Part shown: positions 6,711 through 15,571 of the stretch, piece by piece
Numbering within the stretch: position 1 is the first letter of the stretch
Layout: each line of letters starts with the position of its first letter
Assembly (NCBI GenBank): GCA_009781855.1
Contig: WQUY01000010.1
Coordinates: 1 to 52,493, forward strand
Length of the DNA stretch: 52,493 nt
Source: Oscillospiraceae bacterium
GTDB taxonomy: Bacteria; Bacillota; Clostridia; Oscillospirales; Oscillospiraceae
Direction: 5' to 3'
Notes under the pieces: generated by a model
Seen by the model: only the letters and a program-made list of their open reading frames with translations
Databases searched by the model: none
Told to the model about the DNA's origin: nothing
Position numbers and translations under genes: made by a program

Positions 6711-8240
6711 TTACTGCGCAGCTTTCCCTGCTGCCCTTCTATCGCGCATTCCTCTAAGTGCCTTATACACAGAAGGCAATAAACGAGAGGCTGCCCATTT
6801 TACTTTAACTTGCGCCCAATGTTTCTGTCTGCGGAATGTGCCGATAAGTGCTCTTGGATGCCCATCGGATAAAATCTTATTGTCCAGTTTGCTAATTTCG
6901 CTTTCAAGGCGCTCACCCGAATGCTCGGTATAAATCTTGCGGTATTGCCTCATCAGCTTCATAAAACTATAGCGGATATAAAACATATCGCTCTTCTTAT
7001 ATCCGGGCATACGTAACTGTACCGGGTCTTTCGGATTGACCGTCGGATCAAGAAAACCGCCTTGCTCCGCAATCTCCCTCAATTTTGTTGACGGATAGGG
7101 CGCAAAAAAGCTCACAACAATATTATCTGTATGCATTCTGGCATTGAGTTTCACGGTTTCAAGCGATAAGCCCAGCGTTTCATGCGGAAGCCCGATTAAA
7201 TTATAAGAATTTACAATAATCCCGGCATTTTTGAGCAGATGTGAAACTTCAACTATATGGTCATTTTTCATTGTGCGGTGCAAATATTTTGTTCTGTATT
7301 CTTCATCGCCACATTCAACACCGATCGTTATCAAATAACAACCGGAATCTGCCAGCTCTTTGACCATTCTCTCATTGAGCAACTCAACTCGCACATTACA
7401 AACGAATTTTTTCTTTATCCTCTGTTTATACAAAGATGTAAACTCATAAAACCACTCTTCGTAAACATTCAATATCGCATCATTAAAGCTAAAACACTCT
7501 ATCTTGGGGTCTTTTTCCAAAACTCTTTCCAGAAGTCTTATCGCATTTTCCGGACTGCGAAAACGCGCATATCCTTTTTTTTCTGGATATATATTTCTAA
7601 GCTGAGCATTGGCGCAATATGTACAGGAATATATACAACCTCTGCTCAAAATTACCTCAGCAGTATGCTGTCGTACATTACTTCTCAGATTTTTATAATC
7701 AAAAATCTCCAAATCCGGAAAAGGGAGTTCATCAAGGTCTGTGATGAAAGGTCTGATTGGGTTTTTGTGGACTACACCTGCCTGATCTTTAATCCAAAAA
7801 CTGTCGGCAGATACATCCAGCTGGCCAAACTCGGCAAAATGGTTTACAAAATCCAAACAAACATGCTCGCCTTCACCAATACATACCGCGTCTATGCCTT
7901 GAAGCGAAATCACTTCTTCAGGCGCAAGTGATGCATGATACATCCCTGCCCACACATAGATATCCGGAATACTCTCGTCCAGCCACTGCGCCATTTCTTT
8001 TGCAAAACTCAGCGCACTGGTTCTTATACTGATGCCTATGATATCAGGAGCATAACTCCTTACTGTGTTCAGAAACTCCTGCTTATCAGGCATATAGAGC
8101 TGATGATATAAATGCACATCATGCCCGGCTTGCTTCAAAACCGCCGAAATCGAAGCGAGCCCCTCGCTGTAGTTCCCAGGAATATTTTTTACAAACTTTG
8201 TTGCTTCCAAAAAATCAGGATAAATCAATAAAACCTTCAT
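6711..8240 (-). CDS. B12-binding domain radical SAM protein
   Basis: This 509-residue protein has an N-terminal Rossmann-like cobalamin-binding region at about 1-140 (MKVLLIYPDF, then GLASISAVLKQAGHDVHLY and IIGISIRTSA). The radical SAM core starts near 195, with the cluster-binding motif C202-x3-C206-x2-C209 and later conserved patches (TIGVECGDEEYR, GLPHET). Family members perform methylations, methylthiolations or rearrangements, often in lipid, cofactor or natural-product pathways; the substrate here is unknown. It is the last gene of the ddl-alr operon, 22 bases after the small unknown gene. The cobalamin-binding DxHxxG motif typical of methyltransferases is not obvious, so B12 may not be bound. 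Confidence 0.85.
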   Translation of the reverse strand: MKVLLIYPDFLEATKFVKNIPGNYSEGLASISAVLKQAGHDVHLYHQLYMPDKQEFLNTVRSYAPDIIGISIRTSALSFAKEMAQWLDESIPDIYVWAGMYHASLAPEEVISLQGIDAVCIGEGEHVCLDFVNHFAEFGQLDVSADSFWIKDQAGVVHKNPIRPFITDLDELPFPDLEIFDYKNLRSNVRQHTAEVILSRGCIYSCTYCANAQLRNIYPEKKGYARFRSPENAIRLLERVLEKDPKIECFSFNDAILNVYEEWFYEFTSLYKQRIKKKFVCNVRVELLNERMVKELADSGCYLITIGVECGDEEYRTKYLHRTMKNDHIVEVSHLLKNAGIIVNSYNLIGLPHETLGLSLETVKLNARMHTDNIVVSFFAPYPSTKLREIAEQGGFLDPTVNPKDPVQLRMPGYKKSDMFYIRYSFMKLMRQYRKIYTEHSGERLESEISKLDNKILSDGHPRALIGTFRRQKHWAQVKVKWAASRLLPSVYKALRGMRDRRAAGKAAQ

Positions 8241-8262
8241 GCCTGGCTCCAGTCCTCTTTCG

Positions 8263-8685
8263 CTAACGCTTTTTATTTGTTCTCAATGCCTGTAAAATGT
8301 CTATTCGTCTGCGCATTTCTTCTGCGTTCGGATATGCACAATGCTCATCGACTTCCAAATCCGCCATGACCAGCGCAACATAACCAGGCATCTCATTTTT
8401 TTTGATAATGTTCTTATACTTTTTTTCTTTATTCACAAGATATTCCGCAGTAAATTCACTGGACTCAAACTGCTTTAAATATCTTTCATAGAGCTCTTTG
8501 CATGTCAAAAATCCCATCATCAAAAATGGCATTTGTTCCTTTGGAAAAAGCTCACTCATAAGCTTTTCAAGATTTTCACGCTGCTTGGGCCCATGAGGAA
8601 ATGCCCATTGGGCGTACTCTTGCTCTTCCCTCTCCCTTTGCTCTTTGTTCTTCCATGAAAATATGTTAAAACTTCCAAGCGCCAT
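8263..8685 (-). CDS. Hypothetical protein, 140 residues
   Basis: I do not recognise a named family. The start is ATG 8685, four bases beyond the alr stop, with GGTGGAGG inside the alr tail as ribosome binding site. The protein is hydrophilic, rich in Lys and Glu and mostly helical by composition. It has a conserved-looking segment EYAQWAFPHGPKQRENLEKL near the N-terminus and GYVALVMADLEVDE near residue 105. No signal peptide or membrane segment is visible, so it is probably cytoplasmic. Its position between alr and the radical SAM gene suggests cotranscription, with no functional inference possible. Confidence 0.7.
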   Translation of the reverse strand: MALGSFNIFSWKNKEQREREEQEYAQWAFPHGPKQRENLEKLMSELFPKEQMPFLMMGFLTCKELYERYLKQFESSEFTAEYLVNKEKKYKNIIKKNEMPGYVALVMADLEVDEHCAYPNAEEMRRRIDILQALRTNKKR

Positions 8686-8689
8686 ATTT

Positions 8690-9850
8690 TTAACCTCCAC
8701 CCTCATCGCCGCATAGATATATCCTCGGCAAGCGTCCACCCAGGCGGCATAGTATGTCATTTGTGATTGTATTGGAAGCTGCTGCAAGGTCTTCACACAA
8801 CACAACTTCATCCCCATCACGGCCTATAAAGGTCACAATATCTCCGGTTTTGACATCATCGGCCTCCGTGACATCTATCATAAGCATATCCATACAAATC
8901 CTACCGATGATAGGAACTTTTTTTCCGTTAACAATCACCATCGCATCCTTACCCGACATCTGCCTCGGAACACCATCGGCATAACCAATGCTCACTGTTG
9001 CGACTTTTGTCGGACTTTCTGCTTTGAAGGTTCGTCCGTAACTGACACTCTTTCCTGAATCTACCCAGCGCACCTGAGCAACTATTGCACGCAACGAAAG
9101 CACCTGACGTAAGTTCGGTCTTACCAGCACTTCATTATCATTACCTAAAGCTCCATACAGCGCTATTCCGGCACGGACATAGTCACATTTTATATTTGGC
9201 AGATTAAAAATACCATAGCTCGCTTGCATATGCAGCTTGCCAACATCATGTCCTTTGCTTCGTAATGACTCAACTACTGAATAATAACTATCTATTTGTG
9301 ATTTTGTAAATGCAACATCTGCCTTATCAAGGCTATCGGCAACAGCAAAATGCGTTGCAATCCCATCAACTATGAGGTTTTTTCGAGAAAAGACACTTTC
9401 GATCTCCCCGAGATTTTGTGCTAGTATGCCCAGTCTGCACATACCGGTGTCGATACCTATATGTACCCGTAGCGCAAAACCTTTTTCGTCCAATTCCTTT
9501 GCGTGTGCACCATCAACGATAATCTGTGACAACCTGTATGTATGCAGAAAATGAGCATCTTTAGGGTGTGTATAGCCCAAAACAAGGATCTCTATGTCGG
9601 AAAATGATTCCCTGAGCAAAACCCCTTCCATGACCGTTGCGACAGCAAATTCATCGATACCCTCTTCATGCAAACGCGCGACACATTTTATCATGCCATG
9701 TCCATATGCATTAGTCTTTATGACCGCCATCAACTTGCATCCATCCGGCAAATATGAGCGAATTTCAGCCGCATTAAAAGCCAACGCATCCAAGTCTATT
9801 TCAATCCATGCACGCCCTCCGTACTCTGGCGGCATATTCAAATTGTTCAT
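8690..9850 (-). CDS. alr: Alanine racemase
   Basis: This 386-residue PLP enzyme converts L-alanine to D-alanine for peptidoglycan. The PLP-binding Lys45 lies in AVIKTNAYGHG. The C-terminal beta domain holds VSIGYADGVPR with the catalytic Tyr, and GRICMDMLMIDVT. The length matches the family. I chose ATG 9850, with GAGGA seven bases upstream, over an ATG 36 bases earlier that lacks a site. It follows the D-Ala-D-X ligase gene by 74 bases on the same strand, so substrate and product enzymes of the same pathway are cotranscribed. No membrane domain of the VanT type is present. Serine racemase activity cannot be excluded by eye, given the VanG-like ligase. Confidence 0.93.
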   Translation of the reverse strand: MNNLNMPPEYGGRAWIEIDLDALAFNAAEIRSYLPDGCKLMAVIKTNAYGHGMIKCVARLHEEGIDEFAVATVMEGVLLRESFSDIEILVLGYTHPKDAHFLHTYRLSQIIVDGAHAKELDEKGFALRVHIGIDTGMCRLGILAQNLGEIESVFSRKNLIVDGIATHFAVADSLDKADVAFTKSQIDSYYSVVESLRSKGHDVGKLHMQASYGIFNLPNIKCDYVRAGIALYGALGNDNEVLVRPNLRQVLSLRAIVAQVRWVDSGKSVSYGRTFKAESPTKVATVSIGYADGVPRQMSGKDAMVIVNGKKVPIIGRICMDMLMIDVTEADDVKTGDIVTFIGRDGDEVVLCEDLAAASNTITNDILCRLGGRLPRIYLCGDEGGG

Positions 9851-9924
9851 AATGTTATCCTCAAATGATGCCTGTTTGGGCATCAATGCCTATATCATTT
9901 GCATTCGTGCGTAGCGACACTTTC

Positions 9925-10980
9925 TTAATTCCTGATCTCCAGGCTCAAATCAATCAGCATATCAACCAGCTCAGGATACTCTATGCCAATCCCTTTCATC
10001 ATCTTTGGAAAACGGCTTTTTGCCGTAAATCCCGGGATTGTATTGGCTTCGTTAAAAACGATTTGTTTATCCTTTGTAAGGAAAATATCTACTCGGCAAT
10101 AGCCTCTGCAACCTAGTGTTTTGTAGATAATCTTTGCCGCCTCTTGCAATCTCGATTCCAACGCTGCATCAATACGCGCCGGCATGTGAATTTCAGATGT
10201 TTTTAGAGTATATTTTTCTTCATAAGTGAAAAAACCATCAGACAATTCAATTTCATCGACCCTGCCGACGGTAAGCTCATGGTTTCCCACAACTGCGCAA
10301 CCGGTCTCAATACCATCAATGCCTTCCTCAATAATCACTGCATCATCGAAACTAAAAGCCTCTCTTACAGCTGCAGTCAGGCAATCAAGGCTATGCACTT
10401 TGGTAATACCGAAAGACGACCCCGCTTTTACAGGCTTTACAAACATAGGCAAAGCCAGCTCGCTTACCGCAGAAATAACTTCATCATCAGACGGTACATA
10501 TTCAAAACAAACCGACTTGGGTACAGATATGCCTGCAAAAGAGACGAGTTTATGTGCCCTATCCTTATCCATACACAGTGCCGATGCTGCAGCGCCTGCA
10601 CCTACGAGCGGAATCCCAGAGAGCTCACATAAACCCTGGATTGTGCCATCTTCACCAAATCTGCCATGCAAAACAGGAAAAACGACATCAACCGCAATCG
10701 AAGTTGTAATATCGTTTTTTACTTCCAGCAGCCCACCGCCGCGCTCGGGGGAAATAAACGCTCTGGTCAAAAGCGCATCATCATCCTGCCATTTATCTTC
10801 TAAAATAGCCTGAGCAGCGCCATTGAAGCGAAACCACAGACCTTGTTTTGTTATCCCAATAAGAATCACATCATATTTATCTCGATTGATTGCATTGATG
10901 ATTGAAAAAGATGACATAAGCGAAACCGGATACTCAGGTGAGCACCCGCCAAAAATAACCGCAACTACTTTCTTGTTCAT
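9925..10980 (-). CDS. ddl: D-alanine-D-alanine (or D-serine) ligase, VanG-like
   Basis: This 351-residue ATP-grasp ligase makes the D-Ala-D-X dipeptide for the peptidoglycan stem. Visible motifs are GGCSPEYPVS with Glu16, VLHGRFGEDGTIQG (103-116), the ATP-binding KPVKAGSSFG (182-191) and FNEANTIPGF near the metal site. From memory it reads closer to VanG and VanC type ligases than to classic Ddl: the long LCMDKDRAHKLVSFAGISVP segment and the omega loop GFFTYEEKYTLKTSEI (249-264) lack the classic Y-x-A-K-Y-L-S pattern. The C-terminal dipeptide product may therefore be D-Ala-D-Ser, but many clostridial housekeeping ligases share this look. No vanXY, vanT or vanRS genes are in the window. Confidence 0.88.
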   Translation of the reverse strand: MNKKVVAVIFGGCSPEYPVSLMSSFSIINAINRDKYDVILIGITKQGLWFRFNGAAQAILEDKWQDDDALLTRAFISPERGGGLLEVKNDITTSIAVDVVFPVLHGRFGEDGTIQGLCELSGIPLVGAGAAASALCMDKDRAHKLVSFAGISVPKSVCFEYVPSDDEVISAVSELALPMFVKPVKAGSSFGITKVHSLDCLTAAVREAFSFDDAVIIEEGIDGIETGCAVVGNHELTVGRVDEIELSDGFFTYEEKYTLKTSEIHMPARIDAALESRLQEAAKIIYKTLGCRGYCRVDIFLTKDKQIVFNEANTIPGFTAKSRFPKMMKGIGIEYPELVDMLIDLSLEIRN

Positions 10981-11010
10981 TATTACCCTGCCTTATATAA
11001 TTTAACGATT

Positions 11011-11039
11011 AATATAACACATAACTGCACTTTTCACAA
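11011..11039 (-). promoter_or_regulatory. Promoter of the ddl-alr operon
   Basis: TTGTGA (11039-11034), a 17-base spacer and TATATT (11016-11011) on the minus strand lie 31 bases before the ddl ATG. The -35 overlaps a 7-base hairpin (TGCACTT/AAGTGCA, 11026-11044) that may end the mutS2 transcript. Confidence 0.6.
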
Positions 11040-11053
11040 GTGCACGGCATGAG

Positions 11054-13435
11054 TTACAATTCAACAATGGTAACTCCGTCTTCGCCCTCTCCATATCGTC
11101 CGAGGCGAAACGACTTTATCCCTTTCTGCTCCCGCCTAAGACTTTGATGCACTGACTGCCTGAGCGCCCCAGTACCTTTTCCGTGAATAATAGTTACAGA
11201 CGTGAGCTTTGCCATGCGGGCACTGTCCAGAAACCGTTCCAAAACAGGTATTGCTTCATCAGTGAGCATACCACGCAAATCAAGTTCCGGCTTAGCCTGA
11301 AGTGCTTTCAATTTTGTTTCAGATTTTGCAATCTGCTTTTTGACCTCCGGCTGTTGCTCAGGTGAAACAAGACTGACTTCATCTTTGTTTGCCGTGATTT
11401 TCATTATACCTGCCTGAAGAGACAACATTCCGTCATTGTTGACTGAGACAACCTCAGCAATTGTCCCTAGAGATCTCAGGCGAACCTTATCTCCAGCAAC
11501 AAGCGCTCTCGACAGCGGCTCATAATCATCTACACCAAGCTGCGCTCCCAATCCGTGTTCAGCTTCATTCAACGTACGGAAAATGTCGGATTTCTGATCG
11601 TTTATTTGCATGTTGCTGTTGTTCGCTGCTTTGCGCCGCAACTCTTGCAACTCTTCCATGACCAATTCCGCTGTTGCACGCGCATTATTTATTATCTGCG
11701 CTGCTTCACGTTTGGCGATTTCTGCGGCCTTTTCACGCTGCTGATCAATCTTGCTCTTGTAAACTTCCGCCTGCTTGCGATCCTCCAATGCGTCACGCAA
11801 CAATTTTCCGGCTTCATCCCGGTCTGCCTCAAGAGAAAGCCGGGCGTTTTCCAAGCTGGCCAATGCATCTTCAAATGCGGCATTTTCCGTATTGACCCTA
11901 TTTTTGGCATCCTCTATAATCTGTTCCGGCAGACCCAGGCGTTTGGATATCGCAAAAGCATTGGATTTGCCGGGGATGCCTATGATTAGCTTATATGTCG
12001 GTCTGAGTGTTTCTATATCAAACTCACAGGAAGCATTTGCAACGCCTTCTGAATTCAGAGCATAAGTCTTCAGCTCCGCATAATGCGTTGTAGCCCCGAT
12101 CAGCGAGCCTCTGCTGCGTGCATGTTCTATAATAGATATTGCAAGCGCCGCACCTTCAACAGGGTCTGTTCCTGCACCTAACTCATCAAAAAGCAACAGT
12201 GATTTAAAATCGCATTCACTCAAAATCCCTACGATATTAGTCATATGGGACGAAAATGTTGATAACGACTGTTCTATCGACTGTTCGTCACCCATATCAG
12301 CCAAAATCCTTTCAAAAACCGGCACTTTGCTGCCATCTCTGACCGGAATATGCAGCCCACACTGAGCCATAGCGCAGAGCAATCCAAGCGTTTTCATTGT
12401 AACCGTTTTTCCGCCCGTATTGGGGCCGGTAATCACAAGGGTATCAAATTCATCGCCGAGCCTAACATCTATCGGGACTACTGTATTTTTCGATAACAGT
12501 GGATGTCGGGCATGGTTTAGTTTTATCTGCATTTGCTCAGATACTTCCGGTTCGGTGGCATCCAACTTGTATGACAGCTTTGCTTTTGCAAAAATCAAAT
12601 CCAGTGCTACAAGCACCTCAAAGTCGCTGCTGATATCCTCCGCAAACCCCGCAACATCGGCCGAGAGCTCACTGAGTATCCTTTCTATTTCCTGCTTTTC
12701 CTTTGCGTGCAGCTCTCTCAATTCATTATTTATCTCAACCACAGCCATAGGTTCGATAAATTGCGTTGCTCCGGATGATGAAATTTCATGTACGAGTCCG
12801 GGCACAGCACTTTTTTGATCGCTCTTGACAGGTACGACATATCTTCCGTTTTTCATTGTAATTATCGGTTCTTGTAGCGCTTTGGAATAGGTAGGTGAAG
12901 TTATTATCCTGTTGAGCGTTTGGCGGATCTTATCTCCGGAAAGTCTAATATATCGCCGGATGTCCGAGAGTTCCTTGCTTGCATTATCTGATATCTCTTC
13001 TTCCGCGATTATCGCAGTGGAAATTTTATTTTCAAGAAACTTGTTTGAATTCAGCGCTAAAAAGAGATAGTCGATTGCTGTCTTTTCTTCCCCTTTATCT
13101 CCTGAATAGAAAGAAATAGATGCCCCAGACGCACGAAGCAGCGCCGCGACATCAAGCAATTCTCTTGTATTGAGCATGCCGCCCATGTTTGCACGCTTGA
13201 GTGAACCTCTAACATCCTTAATTCCTGAAAATGGTGGTGCACTTTTGAGCGTCATCATATGCTTTGCCGCACTCGTTTCTGAAAGCAGGGCTTTTACCAT
13301 GCTGACATCAGAAGAAGGATGCAAAGTTAACGAAGCTTCTTTTGCAGCTTCGCTGATTGCTTCACCTGCCAGAAGCTCTAGAATTGCCGGCATTTCCAGC
13401 ACCTTTAATGATCTTTGAAAAAGTGTCGTTGTCAT
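11054..13435 (-). CDS. mutS2: MutS2 family ATPase/endonuclease with Smr domain
   Basis: This 793-residue protein has MutS core and lever regions at about 1-310 and the ABC-type ATPase at about 315-530 with Walker A TGPNTGGKT, Walker B LLLFDELGAGTDP and the ATTHYAELK segment. A coiled-coil clamp region covers about 530-625, and a C-terminal Smr domain (LDLRGML near 722, then HGKGTGALR) ends at GVTIVEL. Length fits the family. In Bacillus subtilis MutS2 acts on collided ribosomes; in other bacteria it suppresses recombination. Here it shares an operon with rqcH and mrnC, which fits ribosome rescue. It lies five bases after recO. Confidence 0.95.
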   Translation of the reverse strand: MTTTLFQRSLKVLEMPAILELLAGEAISEAAKEASLTLHPSSDVSMVKALLSETSAAKHMMTLKSAPPFSGIKDVRGSLKRANMGGMLNTRELLDVAALLRASGASISFYSGDKGEEKTAIDYLFLALNSNKFLENKISTAIIAEEEISDNASKELSDIRRYIRLSGDKIRQTLNRIITSPTYSKALQEPIITMKNGRYVVPVKSDQKSAVPGLVHEISSSGATQFIEPMAVVEINNELRELHAKEKQEIERILSELSADVAGFAEDISSDFEVLVALDLIFAKAKLSYKLDATEPEVSEQMQIKLNHARHPLLSKNTVVPIDVRLGDEFDTLVITGPNTGGKTVTMKTLGLLCAMAQCGLHIPVRDGSKVPVFERILADMGDEQSIEQSLSTFSSHMTNIVGILSECDFKSLLLFDELGAGTDPVEGAALAISIIEHARSRGSLIGATTHYAELKTYALNSEGVANASCEFDIETLRPTYKLIIGIPGKSNAFAISKRLGLPEQIIEDAKNRVNTENAAFEDALASLENARLSLEADRDEAGKLLRDALEDRKQAEVYKSKIDQQREKAAEIAKREAAQIINNARATAELVMEELQELRRKAANNSNMQINDQKSDIFRTLNEAEHGLGAQLGVDDYEPLSRALVAGDKVRLRSLGTIAEVVSVNNDGMLSLQAGIMKITANKDEVSLVSPEQQPEVKKQIAKSETKLKALQAKPELDLRGMLTDEAIPVLERFLDSARMAKLTSVTIIHGKGTGALRQSVHQSLRREQKGIKSFRLGRYGEGEDGVTIVEL

Positions 13436-13440
13436 TGTCT

Positions 13441-14181
13441 TTACTTAATTCCCTCTATTTTATGGTAATAATCTAATGTACGGAAGTTTCTGTCCAGATG
13501 CGCAAGCAAGTATCTTTCAGCCATTATGGCAAGTTCCCGCTGCGCCGAATCCGACAGCGAAAACGAAAACAGCTTTTTTGAGTCGCAATTGATTATGTAT
13601 CTGATGGCTTTGAGTGTGCCGATTCCTAAAGCATTTGCATTTGCGTTGCAAGCAACGCAAGTTAGCGTCCCACCTGAAAGGTCAATATCCGATCGCTCAG
13701 GTTGCTCGTTTCCGCAGACACAGCAGCACGCAACACGCGGCGAAAATCCAGATATCGCCATGAGGCGAAATTCAAATGCGGGCTTTACAAAAGCAGGCGT
13801 TTTCAGCCCTTCGCTGAGCGCATAAAGTGCATTTAAGCACAGCGGCAGCAGCTGCTCGTTTGGGCTGTCTTCATCAGCCACTGCTTCAGCCAGTTCAGCA
13901 AAATACGCACTAAGCGATAGCAAACTTATATCTGCGCGCAGGCCGATGAATTGTTCTACGCTACGCGCTTCAGAAAGCGTCCACCTGTTGCGATTTGAGT
14001 ATAGGGTCATTTCTGAAAAGGCTAGAGCCTGAGTTGCCCCCGCCATTTTGCTATTTTTTCTCAGTGCGCCATGAGCTGATGCGGTCAACTTACCTTCGTG
14101 TGCAGTGAGAATTGTCAGGATTTTGCTTGAATCTTTATATGGTGTTTCGCGAAGAACAAGACCCGATGTGTTCACATACAT
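13441..14181 (-). CDS. recO: DNA repair protein RecO
   Basis: This 246-residue protein has an N-terminal OB-fold (TSGLVLRETPYKDSSKILTILT) and a helical C-terminal domain with the zinc-binding cluster CCVCG near 153, paired with CVAC near 180. RecO loads RecA on SSB-coated DNA with RecR during gap repair. It lies in the era-recO-mutS2 order typical of Bacillota, 12 bases after era, with AGGA upstream of the ATG. Confidence 0.95.
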   Translation of the reverse strand: MYVNTSGLVLRETPYKDSSKILTILTAHEGKLTASAHGALRKNSKMAGATQALAFSEMTLYSNRNRWTLSEARSVEQFIGLRADISLLSLSAYFAELAEAVADEDSPNEQLLPLCLNALYALSEGLKTPAFVKPAFEFRLMAISGFSPRVACCCVCGNEQPERSDIDLSGGTLTCVACNANANALGIGTLKAIRYIINCDSKKLFSFSLSDSAQRELAIMAERYLLAHLDRNFRTLDYYHKIEGIK

Positions 14182-14193
14182 TTTTTGTAAATC

Positions 14194-15084
14194 CTATTTT
14201 ATATAGCCAAAGTTTTTCATCATCATCTGGCTGTCACGCCAGTTTTCTTTTACTTTGACCCATGTTTGCAAAAAGCACTTAACACCCATAAAGCGCTCAA
14301 TGTCTTCTCTGGCCATCTGCCCGATTCTCTTTAGCATTGCTCCATTTTTGCCGATTATCATGCCCTTGTGACTTGTCTTTTCACAATAGATTGTTGCGTC
14401 TACATCTATAATGTCTTCGCCTTCCCTCTCGGAAAATTTTGTGATTTCTACAGCCGTTCCGTGCGGAATCTCACGATCCATACATATAAGCAATTTTTCA
14501 CGAATAATCTCGGCAATCACTTGTTTTTCGGGTTGATCGGTTGTCATTCCATCAGGAAAAAGTTGCGGCCCTTTTTTTGAATGTTTATCAAAAACTTCAA
14601 GAAGTCCTGTGACTCCCATGTCTTTTCTTGCAGATATAGGGACAATAGCATCAAAATTAAATCTGTTTGAATAAAGCTCGATTATAGGCAGAACCATGTC
14701 TACCTGAATAGTATCTATTTTATTTATAATCAGAATCGCCGGTACGCCTGACTTGCTTATATGCTCAATAAGCATCTCTTCCTGCGTGCCAATATTAGCT
14801 ATTGGTTCCACTACAAGCGCTACGGCATCAACATCTGCAACACTTTCTTTAACAACACCAACCATGTAGTCACCCAATCTTGTTTTTGCCTTGTGGAAAC
14901 CGGGCGTATCCAAAAGAATCATTTGCGTATCTCCAAATGTAAAAACGCCAAAAATTCTGTTTCTTGTGGTTTGGGGCTTTGGGGTCACTATGGCTACCTT
15001 ATCTCCAGTCAATAAATTGGTAAGCGTGGATTTACCAACATTTGGCCTGCCTATTATGGCTATCATAGCAGTTTTGTTAATCAT
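14194..15084 (-). CDS. era: GTPase Era
   Basis: This 296-residue GTPase assists 16S rRNA maturation and 30S assembly. The G1 motif GRPNVGKS, G3 DTPGFH and G4 NKID are present, and the C-terminal KH domain contains GMIIGKNGAMLKRIG. I chose ATG 15084, preceded by GGGGGA. The reading frame is open a further 66 bases upstream, but that part would overlap ybeY deeply. As chosen, the start overlaps the ybeY end by eight bases, which suggests translational coupling. Confidence 0.96.
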   Translation of the reverse strand: MINKTAMIAIIGRPNVGKSTLTNLLTGDKVAIVTPKPQTTRNRIFGVFTFGDTQMILLDTPGFHKAKTRLGDYMVGVVKESVADVDAVALVVEPIANIGTQEEMLIEHISKSGVPAILIINKIDTIQVDMVLPIIELYSNRFNFDAIVPISARKDMGVTGLLEVFDKHSKKGPQLFPDGMTTDQPEKQVIAEIIREKLLICMDREIPHGTAVEITKFSEREGEDIIDVDATIYCEKTSHKGMIIGKNGAMLKRIGQMAREDIERFMGVKCFLQTWVKVKENWRDSQMMMKNFGYIK

Positions 15085-15571
15085 ATTCGATTTCCCCCAA
15101 TATCTCTTTTTCGCGTTCCCGCATCTGCTTTTTCCCTTTGGCTTCGTCAAGATGATCGTAGCCTAGCAAGTGCAAAACGCTGTGGATGGTAAGATAAGCT
15201 GTTTCACGCTCAACTGTTTGATTATATAAATGCGCTTGCTTCTTGACCTTTTCTGCCGATAATACTATTTCTCCCAATGCAATCAATCCTGTTTCTGGAT
15301 CGACCGCATGAAAACCCGGATCTGTCCATCCCGGAGGTGAAAATTCCAACATGGGAAAGGACAGTACATCTGTCGCTTTATCAATGTTTCGAAATTCAAG
15401 GTTTATTTTACGAATGCTTTCGTCATCTGTAATCAACACACTAACTTCACAGGGTGTCTCTACGCCCTCGCTGTTTAGTGCAGTTATGACACAAGTTTTT
15501 ATTAACTTTATGCAAAGCCTGTCCTTCGCGCTCACCCGGCTATGCTGTGCATATACTTTGTGTTTTATCAA
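15077..15571 (-). CDS. ybeY: Endoribonuclease YbeY
   Basis: This 164-residue metalloprotein contains the zinc-binding motif H-S-V-L-H-L-L-G-Y-D-H near residues 129-139. It acts in 16S rRNA 3' maturation and 70S quality control, matching its neighbour era. The start appears to be TTG 15571, with GAGG nine bases upstream. The TTGA shares bases with the phoH stop, giving a 4-base overlap. Confidence 0.93.
   Translation of the reverse strand: MIKHKVYAQHSRVSAKDRLCIKLIKTCVITALNSEGVETPCEVSVLITDDESIRKINLEFRNIDKATDVLSFPMLEFSPPGWTDPGFHAVDPETGLIALGEIVLSAEKVKKQAHLYNQTVERETAYLTIHSVLHLLGYDHLDEAKGKKQMREREKEILGEIEYD

Noticed and set aside
7257-7931. Long open frame opposite the radical SAM gene
   Set aside because: It is antisense to a gene with clear motifs, has no Shine-Dalgarno site and a biased, Cys/Ile-rich composition typical of a shadow frame.
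10226-10813. 195-residue frame opposite ddl
   Set aside because: Ser/Thr/Pro-rich translation typical of the reverse strand of a coding gene; ddl motifs are intact on the other strand.
9925-10980. Acquired vancomycin resistance operon
   Set aside because: Only a VanG-like ligase and a soluble racemase are present. No VanXY, VanX, VanH, membrane serine racemase or two-component system is seen, so resistance is not supported.
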